The position numbers and the translations under genes are program-made. Below the pieces are notes generated by a model that worked only from the letters and a program-made list of their open reading frames with translations, ran no database searches and was not told the origin of the DNA. This document shows, piece by piece, positions 37,501-50,927 of a stretch of DNA of 64,000 nt. The first letter of the stretch is position 1; each line of letters starts with the position of its first letter. Location of the stretch: NCBI GenBank assembly GCA_947034885.2, contig OX344749.2:26055501-26119500 (forward strand), given 5' to 3'. This DNA is from Thuidium tamariscinum. Its lineage: Eukaryota; Streptophyta; Bryopsida; Hypnales; Thuidiaceae.

Positions 37501-40500
37501 TTTTAAAAATTCCATAATTTATTTAAGATTACATAACTTCTACTTATGCAATTAAAACAAGCAAGAAGGGAGAAAAACCTAATTACCATTATTCAAGCCA
37601 ACAATCACTCTAGATTCATATATTTCACAATTCTTCAAGGTATATTGAATACCTTGTATAGGAATTTTAAAACTTACTATAGCAGAATTTCATCATGCAA
37701 ATTTTTGGAAACTATTCAATTTTTAAATAGTTTAATTGTGCAATGTTGTAGGCACCTTTTCTAAAATCATGTATATTCAAAGGCATACTTAGTTGACTTG
37801 TAGCATACAATGGAAAATAAATGTGACTTCATCCCAATTTGATAGCAAGGAAGGAATGTGAACTTAGTAGAGTGCATTAGTAAAGGTGGGGTCAAATAAA
37901 TTTACAAACAAATGGCCATATTTAGAGACAAATGCATTGATATTCAATAGCTACATACATTGAGTCATTGACCTTTTACACTAATTCTACAATTCTCTTT
38001 CAATATTTCTAGCACTAAACCTTTCCAACTTCTATTTATAACACCTCAATAAACATAATTATTCAACATAATTGGGCTTGTTAGATATATAATTTTTGTG
38101 CTTTCCTATTTCATTCAACCATTACTTACAAGTAGACCATTTGCTATAAACTATTTTTGAAAATAAATCAACCAACATAACAAGCTTGGCCCTAAAGAGT
38201 TAAAATCCACTACTAAATTTTTATAAGAAGATCTTTAAAGAATACAAAATTTAGTTTTGCAATATGCACATATTATTAATTTTTTAAAATAAAATCAAGT
38301 GTGAATATTTTTAGCAATTAATATCTAAATGATGATTTTAATGATTAGTCAAATGATCATTTAATCATTTATAATCTATAAAATATGATTATAGAAGAAG
38401 CTAGTTGATTGCAAAATCAAGACATACATTACAATAAAGATCAATGTTGGAAAGGGATTTTTTTGCTAATCCAAATGATACCAATTCAAAGATAATTAAA
38501 AAGAATTAAAAAAAACATTTCCTTCTCTTTTAAGGAAAAAACACGTCAAAATTATAGAGGCATTTTTTTACTTGTGGTATTATAAATAACCATATATGGG
38601 TGATTGCAAGAAACACTTCATGTTTTTGGTTCAAAAACGCGATTGCTAGCTACATGATTGGCAATATATGCGTAATATTTGCAATACAACATGTCAACAC
38701 TACACCTGCAAATTTGAACTCTTGATTTTAGGTACTTGCACATCTAGATTGTTAGTCAATACTATGAAGTACTATAGACTACTATAAAGTACTAATGTGG
38801 CCATTGGTAGCAAAAAATAGAAAAAAGGACTTGTGGACCTTTTTGTTTTTAGTAATTCAAATAAAATTCAAAAAATTATTTAAAAAAAATTATTTTTCTA
38901 AACAAGATTGTGCTCACATTGCAATTAAAAAGTTTCTCTAAGAAATTTTTTCCCTCTTTATAGCCTTTGGGCAAAAGAAGGTCATATTGACCCCATCTGC
39001 GTAATAAATATGTTGCTATTTTCATAAAAACTCATCATAAATCCTTGTAACGTTAAGAGACTTCCAACTTGTCCAATTTATGGCTTCAAATTTGGATTAT
39101 GGGTCAAAAATAGGACTAAACTCCCCCCAAATGGCCAAGGTAGACAATAGACACCTAATTGGGGGTAGGTTAAAAATAGTAAACTTATTTTTTTGTTTTT
39201 AAAAAATTACCCAATATCTAAAACTTTTGTGTGCACCTTCATTCCAAATTTAAGACCAACAAACAAAAGGTGCAAAAATTATGAGCAAAAAACTACCTGT
39301 TAGAGGTCAAGGGGATAAAAAAAGGACAAGTGTTTTTTGCAATCACCCATATATATATAACCTATTCAACATCAAATAATATTCATCAAAATTACATCAC
39401 ATGGTGTATCCTAAGACATTAAGTTTATAATATATCCTATAATTGTAAGGATTATTTTTTCTTAATTTTTAATCTTAAAAACTTAAAGACAAATACAGTA
39501 GAATGAAATGTCCTTTGAAATCAAAATTAGAAAGTTAAAACTTCAAAATATCTAAAAATATGAACTACACGTGTTTTTTGGGAAAAGTTCAATGTTACAA
39601 AAATGATTTGAGTTGCAATTAAATCAATTTAAGTTATATATTTTATGTGAAATTAGTTTTTATGACAAAATATTTTATACTTCTAAGTTTTTAATTCTCT
39701 TCAATTTTATTTTTATATTTTTAAGCCTTCAAAATCATTATGAATACAAGATTTTTGGTTAAATTTTCAAGAGTCATGTCTTGTACTAAGTTTTTAAATT
39801 TTGTGAAGACAAAATAATTTTTTTTTTTTACATAATCTTAGTATATGATGAATTCTCAACCAAGAACTTGTATTTGACTTTTAAGACATGAAATTTGTAT
39901 AAAAGACTCTCTAATAGAAAAATATGCTAGTAATTATATTTTTAGGATCTTTCTAAATATCATTTAATATCATTTAAAGAATTTTTTTGAAAAAGATCCA
40001 TTACTGAGCATCAAATGCAAACAAACAATAAGGTGGTAGTTTTCTTGTGTTTGCACTTTAATCATCAAATTACTTTCTAATATTTTAATTAAAAAATCAC
40101 CTATATTTATGTTTCTATGCAACATTGAAAAAATATTGAGACTATAATTTTGAAACATCTAAAAATAAAATGATTTTCTTTGTAATTAGTTGTGGATCAA
40201 GATATAGACTTGATTAATTGCTTTCAAGAACGTCATTGGTGTGTGGGATTGCATTCTTTTATTAGACAATGCACTAAGCTATGCCGAAATCAAGAAACAA
40301 TGGATGATCTTAAGAAGTAATCTTTTTACTCTTGATGGAAATGAGTGCAATAAAATAGGTGTTAGTTATTCAGGCTTTCGAAATCAACCTGGACAAAAAT
40401 GCACTGAACCTCAAAATACTTGCTTGGCTTCACAGATTAAAGATTATTGGGATGTAAGTATTTTTCAATTAAATTTGTATTTTTATATACAATATTTTTC

Positions 40501-41918
40501 TAATTCTAAGAAAATGATGCTTTTACAATAGTAATTTTAATGATTATTACAGATATGAATGTATATATATAGAGAGAGAATTTTTAAGGATTTAAAGGTT
40601 TTTTCTTACAAGAGTTTTTAATACCTATAATGTTCATTTCTAGTATTGAAGAATACATTACTTTCAAACAATCATTTAAGAAAAAAATTGAAAATGACAA
40701 GTGAGAAATGTTATTTTATTTCAAAATATCTAGCATTTACATTTTTAACATTGAAATTAGTTTGTATTCTTGCAAACCAAGTTTTATATATTCTTGATGA
40801 GGGTTGCTATTATGTGAGCATAAAAGTGTGAGCCTATGAGCCTAGAAGACTATACATCTATGATATAAGTGTCTATACTATAGTAACCTTTTATGTTAAT
40901 AGTGTATATATGCTATAAGCACCTATATTATAGGTGTTTATGTTATAAACACCTTCAAATGGTTGCATATACATACTTATCTATATGCTCAAGGCTCACA
41001 TGCTCACACTTTCATGCTCACATACTAGCACCGTTGTATTCTTGATGATGTATACTAGTTTAACTTCTAAAACATAAGGTATGGTCAATTTTTTTTTAAA
41101 AAGAAGATGTATTAAAAAGTGCAATTTTGAATGATAATTTAGTAGTGTGTCTAGTGATTTGCATCAAAAGTTGTAATTAGATAGTTTGATTTCTATTGCA
41201 TCAACAATAATTTACCATTTAATTTTGAAAAATTATTTGAAGCATATTTCTACTTACTGTACTTAGTAGTATTCAATATTCATTTTCAATATTTTCAATA
41301 TTTTTTTTGGAATGTATGTTTAAAATTTAAAATATGAATATTAGAAATATCATTATCATATTTCTAAAGCAAGAGTATTTTCAAAGGTCATTTTTGGTCC
41401 TATTGAACTGAATAAGGTAGTTGTTTAAGTAGACAAACTTATATACATCCTATCTAAGAATGTTTTTCAATCTTCATTTTTAAATCTATTGTGAACAAGA
41501 ACTTAAGAACTAATACACGTTTTTAATAAATGGAATGATAGAAGAAACAAGTCTTTGGATATGTGGAATATGCTAAAATACTTAATCATCCAAAATTAAA
41601 TTACATGTCTCTAAGAAATTAGAATATCATTAGTTTGACTTATGAAGATTCAATATTGTAGTAGATAATATCTCATCTTTCCAATCATACTCTTTGAATG
41701 ATATATGCCCACATCAATTTACCAATAAATTTTAAATTACTATGGTTTATAATATTAATTTTCAATGCTCTTTTTGTTTGAAAATAATGATGTGTTATTG
41801 AATATTTATGGATTTAGAAAAAATACCAAGAAATTTTATCTTCAATGCAATTAAGTATATCAAAGAGAGCATTTTACTACTACTAATAAATACTCTTAAA
41901 TAAAATTAGAATCTCTCC

Positions 41919-41992
<74 letters not shown>

Positions 41993-44900
41993 TTGTATAT
42001 TTTGAACCTTATAATGTATATAAAATTGTGAAATTCAGAGAGAATTAATTGAATTGAGTCACAACACTCCAAAAGCATCAGCCATAGTCTATGGTGATAT
42101 AGATGTAAAAGTAGATGTACATATCTATCAACTTAATAAATTTACAAATACTTCTAGTTTGTATTTCAAATACTGTTTAAAAAAAATTTGGAGATGAAAA
42201 TATAAAAATTTATATCTATAAAGAAAGAAATTAAAAAAAAAATTTATGTACATTGTCTCATCTACATTTACACTCTTAGATTGGTTGTATTATATTTCAT
42301 TTGTTTTACAATAGTCACAAAATTTTCCTTTATACTTAAAAATAATAGAAATAGAAATATTTTTAAGACATGTTTATTAATCATTGAAAAAATTATATGA
42401 ACCATATATACATTGCAGAGTTTTGGTGATGATGCAAATAGACAAGTGTTTGGAATAGTAGTTAATGAAGTTATGACTTCAGTTGTAACAATTGAAGTTG
42501 AAGCTAGTGGAGTGGAGTTTGTAGTTAATCGGTAAGAAACTCTAGTGCTTATTATTTGTTCTTTTTTATTAAATAAAGATTTTTGTTGTACAAAATGAAT
42601 TTGTGTCCTTGATATCCTTCCAAAGCATGTATGAATAAAATCTTTCTTTTAAATTATGATATTAAAAACAAATGAATCCTCAAGAAAATTCTTTTTGGTA
42701 AATAACAAAAAAAACTCCTTGTTAAAAAAAATTGGTACAAATTTAAATCAAGATATCATATTGTATTTTTGTAGATTCAAATGTCTTGTTGTCAACTTCA
42801 TATTAACTTCTAAATCACTTGGGACAACATGGTCAAATGTTATAAAATATTTGACCTTTTAAGTTCTACTAGTGAAAAATTTCACCAAAATATTGATTCA
42901 TTTTTACAAAAAAAAAATCAACATACTTAATTTCAAAAAAATGTTGTCATTACAATTTGAACAATTTCTATCTTTAAGAAATTGTGACATTTCACTTGTG
43001 TTTTATATTTATTAATAATCATATGAAACTTTAAAAAATTTAGATATTAAAATAATTGATTTTTATTTTTTATTTAAAAAAATAAAAAATAAAAAATTGA
43101 AAATCACCTTTAGATTATCATTTTCAATTGATCTACTTTTTTTCAAAAGAACCTATTAAAAATATATAGAGAAATTTTTATTGAAAGATGATGTTCACTA
43201 TTTCTTTCAATAGATATTGAGATAATACTTTACAAATAAAAATTCTTTATAAAATCATAAGTATTAATATAGAAATTAAAATTCACTCTTGTAAAATATA
43301 AGCATCTAACCCTTAAATTTTTCATCAACCATAATATGGTCAATTTGTTTTTGGGACAACCATTTCTACACTTAGCAATGTAAAAAGTCACTTACTCTTG
43401 GGATCACTCTCAAGAAAATAAAGTTAGCTATAAAATAGTGTATTTAGATCTAAGAAAAGATTCATTATTGAATTCATAAAAGTATCCAAAGTGTGGGAGG
43501 TCTATAGGGAGAGTCAAAAAGTCATTGAATGGGAAACTCTAGCCAATGAAGTGGAGGCATGTATCTTTGAATTTTTACCTCTTTTTGGTTTATATCTAAG
43601 AATAACTGTTAGAAATTTAGAATACACATCTTGTACTTGAATAGGAGTTGTTTTTCAAATTTCTTTTTTGTAATGTGTATCTTCACTTGTGTTTTTCACT
43701 CTTCCATATTTAATCTTGAAATTTGACTCCAAATTTGTAACGACAATAAAGTAACCACCATTGCAAGACCATTTTTTCACTCATTTTTTAACCTAAAAAT
43801 TCAAGTCTTGTTTCCATGCTTGTGGGACTTAGTTACCTAGTGAACCAATAGAGGACGCCAATTTTCTAAAATGTTATGTGTCCAAAAGAGCTAGTCAAAG
43901 TACAATTTTAGTTATACAAAAATATGGATTTTTTTAAATTACCCTTTTCTTTTATGTCATAATCTTACAATTTATTAGTTGGATTGAAACCAAATTAAGT
44001 AGTGATAATAAACAATTGGCTTCTACAAAATCAAGATCCAAAATACCTTGAAAGTTGTTAGAAGTTTAAAGGCTAAATAAGAGCATTTATTTCTTTGAAA
44101 ATTGCAGTCAAAGTTAATTCAATTAACACAAGTCAAAGTAATTTTTTATATTACTTCTCTTTATTGAAACAAAACAATTTGTGAGTCTTGCACTACATCA
44201 ATTAAGTTGTGTAATTATTTCTATTTATCTAATGTTTTGTAGCCCCAATACAAGGGATACAAATTTGTATTTGCTATTGAAAGGTTTTATATTATAAATA
44301 GAAGATTACTTTATTTTTGTAAAATTTATTTATTTATTTTATCTAAGTATCCTAGTTTTCTTTTTTAGTAGTAGAAAATGTGTTTTTATTTTATGACCTT
44401 GAGTATAATGATCATTAATTAATGGATCACCTAAAACAGATCACCAGGTAAAATTTTGAGTTCTACTGCTCCAACATTTGAAGCGTCTACACGATATGGA
44501 CATATGGATGTTGTTATGCAAAATACAGGAACTATACCATCAGAGTATAGAGTGCGGGTACTTCTAATAATATTTATTGTAGTTGTTGATTATACTTGAT
44601 ATATATAATGAAATGATGAAATCACAAAATCTCAATATGAATCTAGTTATTTAATATATAATTTACAATACACCTAATTGTGCATGTGTTTGTACATCAA
44701 GTGTTATGGAAAACATTGCTACATTTCACAATTATGATTTAAAAAAATTTACTATTCATTTTATTTATAAATTTTTAGTCAAAATATAATATGAATTTGG
44801 CTAATTATTTTATTAAATAAAATATGAAACTCTAAAAATATTATTCGAGATACATTTGTCTTGATTTTTTTGTTTCCAATACTAGTTTTATGGTCATTTA

Positions 44901-47900
44901 GTCAAATGACAACCCTAGAAATTTTATTATTATAGTTTATATTGCATCTTATATCAATTATTATAAAAAAAAATATTAAAAGAATTATCAAATTCCAATA
45001 AAGATCCATAATAATGCATTTTCTTAGCTCATAAAACTAAAAAATTAAAATATGTAATTATATTCTATACTTTCAAAGGATATAGTAGACTTCAATAATT
45101 TAGTTGATAAAAAAATTAGATTCATTACAAATGTAATTTATTTTTGAAAATAATAAATAATTAATTTTATTTAAGAAAAAAATTCCAAATTTAATTTTGG
45201 ACTGCATAGTTTTAATTTATTATCTGACATCATTTTTAAAATTGATTCGTATGTAAAGTATATATTTTTAAGATCAAAGTCTTTTAATAAAGATAGATAA
45301 TATTAAATAAAATCATTAAATAAAATATATTAGAATTCTATCAATGAAACTTATAAAGCAATCTTATAATGCAATGGGCTTGTCCCATTTTTAAAAAAAT
45401 AAAATAAAATTCATAAAGTAGTCTATCTTTTAAATCTCCTTTCTAAAAATGATCAAAAATCTAATACTTGTTAAATTTATAATCATACATATTAATCAAA
45501 ATGTCTACTTAATTATTTAACTAAAAATAATAATAAATTAGTTTCAATGAAAATTATACTAATATTATATATTTTTTATTTTTTATTTAATTTAATTTTT
45601 GAAATTATAAAACAATTCAAATGTCAATTTTTGAATGTAATTATAGGTTCGTGATTGCTCTAGTGGCATAATTGATCCAGAGGTGAGCAATTTCTTACAT
45701 TCAAGTTGATAAATCTATTATCTTATATAAGATTAAAAATATTTGTAGTAGTAGAGAGAATGATGCATGTGAAATTGAAACAAACTACAATTAATGTTTT
45801 GTTTTATTTTTCAAAAATATCATATTTAATAAAGCATGAACATAAATAAATTTAAAACCACTCATTTTATATAAAATAATGCCTAATTGCTAAGAAGAAA
45901 AGACAGAAAGTTACCAAGTTGTTATTTAAGAGAAGGAAATAAAAATTGAATCCAAAGACAAAATTATCTATTTGAACCTTTTCAACAATGATCTCATGTT
46001 TTTCAATTGAAGTTTCAACATATTTAAGACCAATAAGTTTTAACCTTAATGTTTATTCCTCTTACTACAAAGAAATAATTTTGATGTCAAGCGTTTTATT
46101 CTATGATATCTTCTTATATTGCTAGTCCAAGTATTTCAAACAATACTCATTGTTTGAATAGTTGGTTCAATAATTGGACTCTCAAAGTCAAAACTTGCAA
46201 TTAAATTTTTTTTTCCTAAGCTAGTCAAGTTGATCATTTGATTTAGTGATATATGGAAAGATTAATTTAAATAGACATAAGTATGTATGAAACCAAGTTG
46301 GCTAGCAAATTTGATAATTGCCTTGTAAGAATTGAAAAGTCAATTTGGTAGAAATTGTTGTCAACTACGATACGTTATTTAGGAAATTTTGTAGGCCGTT
46401 TAGAAGACACATACTAATTACTAAGTAGTATGAATTTAGGAATCAAGGCCATTGGTGTTGTGTAATTTCATGTATTTATAGTAAAATTTTGCTGAAAATT
46501 GCCTTAAAGGTCATTACTTAAAATCTTATATCTAGGACTATCCCTTTCTCTTATAGTGTTTTGTGTGGATTTACTTAATTTTGGTTTCTTATTAAAATTG
46601 AGGATTCAAATGGTTGATGCTCATTTTTATTTCATTGTTTTCTTCTTCAAATGAAGTTACTTTTTGTACTTCTATTTTGTGATAAGTTCTATATGAATGG
46701 TACATTTGATAGAAAGGACTTAAAGTGTAAAATTTTACTTATAGAATTGTTTAGGCTTCACATCTACCTAGGTTGGATCTACCTGTTCTTGGACAATTTT
46801 AGGACCCTATTGTAATACTTAGAGTTAGAAGGCTTCTACTTTTCTAAATTCTAAAAGCTAAAGAAAAATGACTTAAAATCCTTGCTCTACATTATACATT
46901 TACGTGACAACGTTTTCACTGTAGACATGCAAGTTTTTATTCAAGTAGAAAACTTTCAAAAAACTCCTACATTCACTATTACTGAAACCTTATAATTTTC
47001 ATTTGTTAGTTGCTTAATTACAATTTTGTTTTTTTATCTTCATCTATTATTAAAAAGAAGTGGTTCAAGATTATGCAATTATTCCTTAGTGTTCAATTCC
47101 AAAATTACCTATGCACTTCTATAAGCAAAAATGGCAAAATTGCATTATAAGATAGGTGAAATTGGCCTTGGACAATTAGAGGTTAAACCTAAAATTTTAT
47201 GAGCTCTTAGATCTTGAAGATGGGGAAAAAAATTCAGGCTCAAATTTTATGTATATACTTGATGTGGAGGTGGTAAAAAGATCATCTGAAATCACAATTT
47301 TTTTTCAACAATCATTCATTTCCATTTGAAATTATTAGCCCCAATGAGATCATTTTCATCAATTTTTTCGGTCACGATGCAAATTACTTTAAAGGGGATA
47401 ATATTTTTGTATAATTGAATTTAGTTTTTAATCCTACTTAATAATTATCAAGAAAAACACTTTTACAAAGAAAGTAACTTTTAATTCTTATTACTTTACT
47501 TTTGACAGTTTTACGAAAATGTTGTAGAGTCCTCCAATAAATGTACAAGATGGATACATATCATTTATAAAGTATATCATTTGACAATCTGTTCCACGAT
47601 TTTGAACAAACTCAATTCAATTAGAATTAGATCATCAAAAGATGTTGAAAAATGTATCTCTCTCTAGATACATAGATACATATGTGAAGTTAAATGTATA
47701 GTGGGAGGCCCTCTTATGAGGGCTTCCCGTGGTGTGAGGGGCTCCCGCTGCGTAAAGCAGTCGGGATTACAGCTCTTGGCACTTGTTATAGTGCCAGGCA
47801 CTAAAACAAGTGCCAGAAGTTGTAATTTCGACTGGAGATGCTTTGTGCTTTATAATTTGAATCTTTTTGTATTAGAAATGGGTTATAGAGTGCTTTACAC

Positions 47901-50383
47901 AATTGTAAACTTACGATATAAGTTAAAGCATTTGCATTTTGAAGGAGAAACAATTGACAGTAGCACCAGGAGCTATTGTCCCACTTGTGTTTCAACTTGA
48001 AACAACTGATTTTAATGCAGATCAGCGAAGTTGCACAGGTTTGTAAAAATTATTGGACCCACCGACAAATGTTTGGCTTGAACAAAAATGAAGAAAATAT
48101 CTGACATTGCCAATGACTAATCTTAAATCCTTAGTCTTCAATTTTCCCATTATGATTTGTTTCTTTTAAACTCTTTGATTTATACACAATTATAGTTCAT
48201 TTTACTTTTTTTTGACACACTAATTAACTTATCATACACTTGTGTTAAGCTGACAGTGGACCTGCTGGATTCTTTTGCAAATATCATTGGCAATTCAAGA
48301 TGTGATTTTCAGACATCAGCCACAGATTTCCAAGCAGGAGCTCAGGTCTTTCCAACACTCCTTTGCCATAACATTATTTAGCAATGATAACTAGGATTCT
48401 TTGGGGTTTTCATATTTTCTTATTGGCAAGTGAAAGGAGGTTCCAATGCACCAAAGAACACAACATTTAGATGATGTATGCAAAAGTTATGAAGGAACAA
48501 AGTTTTGGTTCTAAAACCATTTTTTCCATGAAAGTACATTTAATTGACTTTGGAGATACACATAGTGAAGATGGTGGTTTAGGGTCAATGGTGCATTTTG
48601 GGGGGTCCACTTTAGCAATGGTAGCTAGGAGTCTTTGGGATTCATGCAACTTAAAAAAAGAATTTCACATTTTACTACAATATTGAGAAAGAAATTGGTA
48701 AAGAAAACCATTGAAAAGAATATTGACAATGCAAAATGCTCATAACATTGTTTACCAACAAAGCAAGGTCCTTCATGCATCCTTAAAAAAGTGTCTTGTA
48801 TAGTGAATAAAACTATTACTTATAGGTTTCTTTAGCCAACCTCAATCTTTGAACTAATTGAAAGCCCATTTTTGGCATCAAGGGAGGTACAATACCTTTC
48901 TAGCATATGGAGGACCATATGTGTTATGCTACTTCATTACACATATTTTTAGAGAAATTTGGCAATTAGGTAATTGTAAAAAGAATTTACCAATATTGTG
49001 TTGGATAATATAGTAATTGAGTACTATAAGTTTTTCAATTAAAAAGATATATATATAATTTGTATTTTTAGAAAATGTTTTAATCATAGGAGTTTACAAT
49101 GACCCTTTTTGATGAAATGATTGGTTATACAAAATCAGCTACAATTATTCTTTCAAACATTTGACAGTTAGATTTTTACTCTTTGTTTTTTTAATGTATT
49201 TTCAAATTTTTAGAGTCTAATTCTCTTTAATTATTGATATGATAGACGTGAACAATGTAAAATTTTTTTAATACTTATTCTTAGTGCCAATGCTTTTCTT
49301 TTTTCATTGATTCCAACCGTTGGCTCTATAATGCCAATTGCCAAATGATTTCAAAATTTCACACGCATATACAAAAATAAATAAATAAATATATATATAT
49401 ATATATATATATTTATTTATTTATTTTTGTATATGCGTGTGAAATTTTGAAATCATTTGGTGCCCTTAGCAGTTAGCATCCCAAAAAATCATAATTGCTG
49501 CCTAGTTGCATTTTCTTAATGACCAACTATGATCCCAAAAGAAAAGTCACACTCTTGTCTCTCCCTCTCCCTCCCCTCCCTTGGCACATAAAAAAGAAAA
49601 TTGTTGATTAATTTTGGAAAAAAAACAAGAATCCTCTTCCCTTGCTATTGATCAAAATACAATATGTACACATAAACATACAAATATAGATATGTGCATA
49701 CATATAAATATACATACAACTACAACTATAGATATCAAGATAGAATATGGCTATGGCTATCAAAATACAACACAAATACAAAAGCATTTACGGTCCATAT
49801 TGTTTGATCTTGTGATTTTGTTTTGAAACTACATGAGGAGATTGGAACCTCTAAGGAATTAAATTTTGATTTTCTTTTGTAAATTGGTTGTGGTTCCAAG
49901 TGCATTGTTTCACTATGCACTCACAATTGGTAGTAGCTACCAATTTTGATTTTTTGAGTTACAAATAAGGTGTAAAATATTTAATTACTATCAATTTCCT
50001 ATAATATGTAGCAAGGTTTAAGTCTACACTATACTTGCTAAAAAAACTAGATACCTTTTCAAATTGTAATCAAGCATTGAATGCTCCAAAGTCCTTGGCA
50101 CTCTCTTAACAATGGGCTTTGTTGAGTGACATCTATTACCTCTTCCCTAGTAGTGAAGGTTGCTATTATGTGAACTTAGGAACATGAGCCTATGAGCGTA
50201 AAAGAGACGGTTGCTATTATATAAGCTTAGAAGTAAAAATCCATGAGCCTAGAAGCTTATACACCTATGATATAAGTGCCTATATTATAGTAACCTTCTA
50301 TGATAATAATGCATACATACTATAAGTACCTATAGTATAGGTGTTTATGTTATAAACACCTTCAATGGTTGCATGATATTTAC

Positions 50384-50431
<48 letters not shown>

Positions 50432-50887
50432 TCAAGGGTCACATGCTCACACTTTCACATACTAGCATTGTTGCCTATATTATAGGTGTTTATGTTATAA
50501 GCGCCTTCAATGGTTGTAGCATATCTTCTTAATTTTATGCTTTAGGAATCTAGGCTAATATTCTTGCATTTTTTGCTCAAATACTAGCATATTTACCCAG
50601 CAGTTTCTCAAATTGGATGATGTATGATGACTAAAAGCATGTGACACTTGATCATTTGTTAGGAATGGTAAGAAACTAATCCCATTCTAGTTAGAGTGAC
50701 ATGGCCTCTAAATTATAGAGTTGTTCTACTAAACATGGCAACATATGGGCTCATGAGCTAGTATGCATCCAATAAGTAGATTCTTAGAATGTATCTTGAT
50801 TATTTAGAATAAGGCAACTTCTAATACATTGATGCATGCTCAATTGATTATTAAATCTCTTTGCAACATTATTTATTAGACGTTGCA

Positions 50888-50927
<40 letters not shown>

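Larger units (their letters stand above)
40454..42038 (+). other. HAP2 intron 8 (1.6 kb)
   Basis: Contains TGCTA MITE copy 2 (40801-41036) with its target duplication and a long (AT)n-(GT)n microsatellite just before exon 9. Confidence 0.75.

Noticed and set aside
41896-42078. Minus-strand ORF with alternating Tyr-Ile
   Set aside because: Translation of the (AT)n microsatellite.
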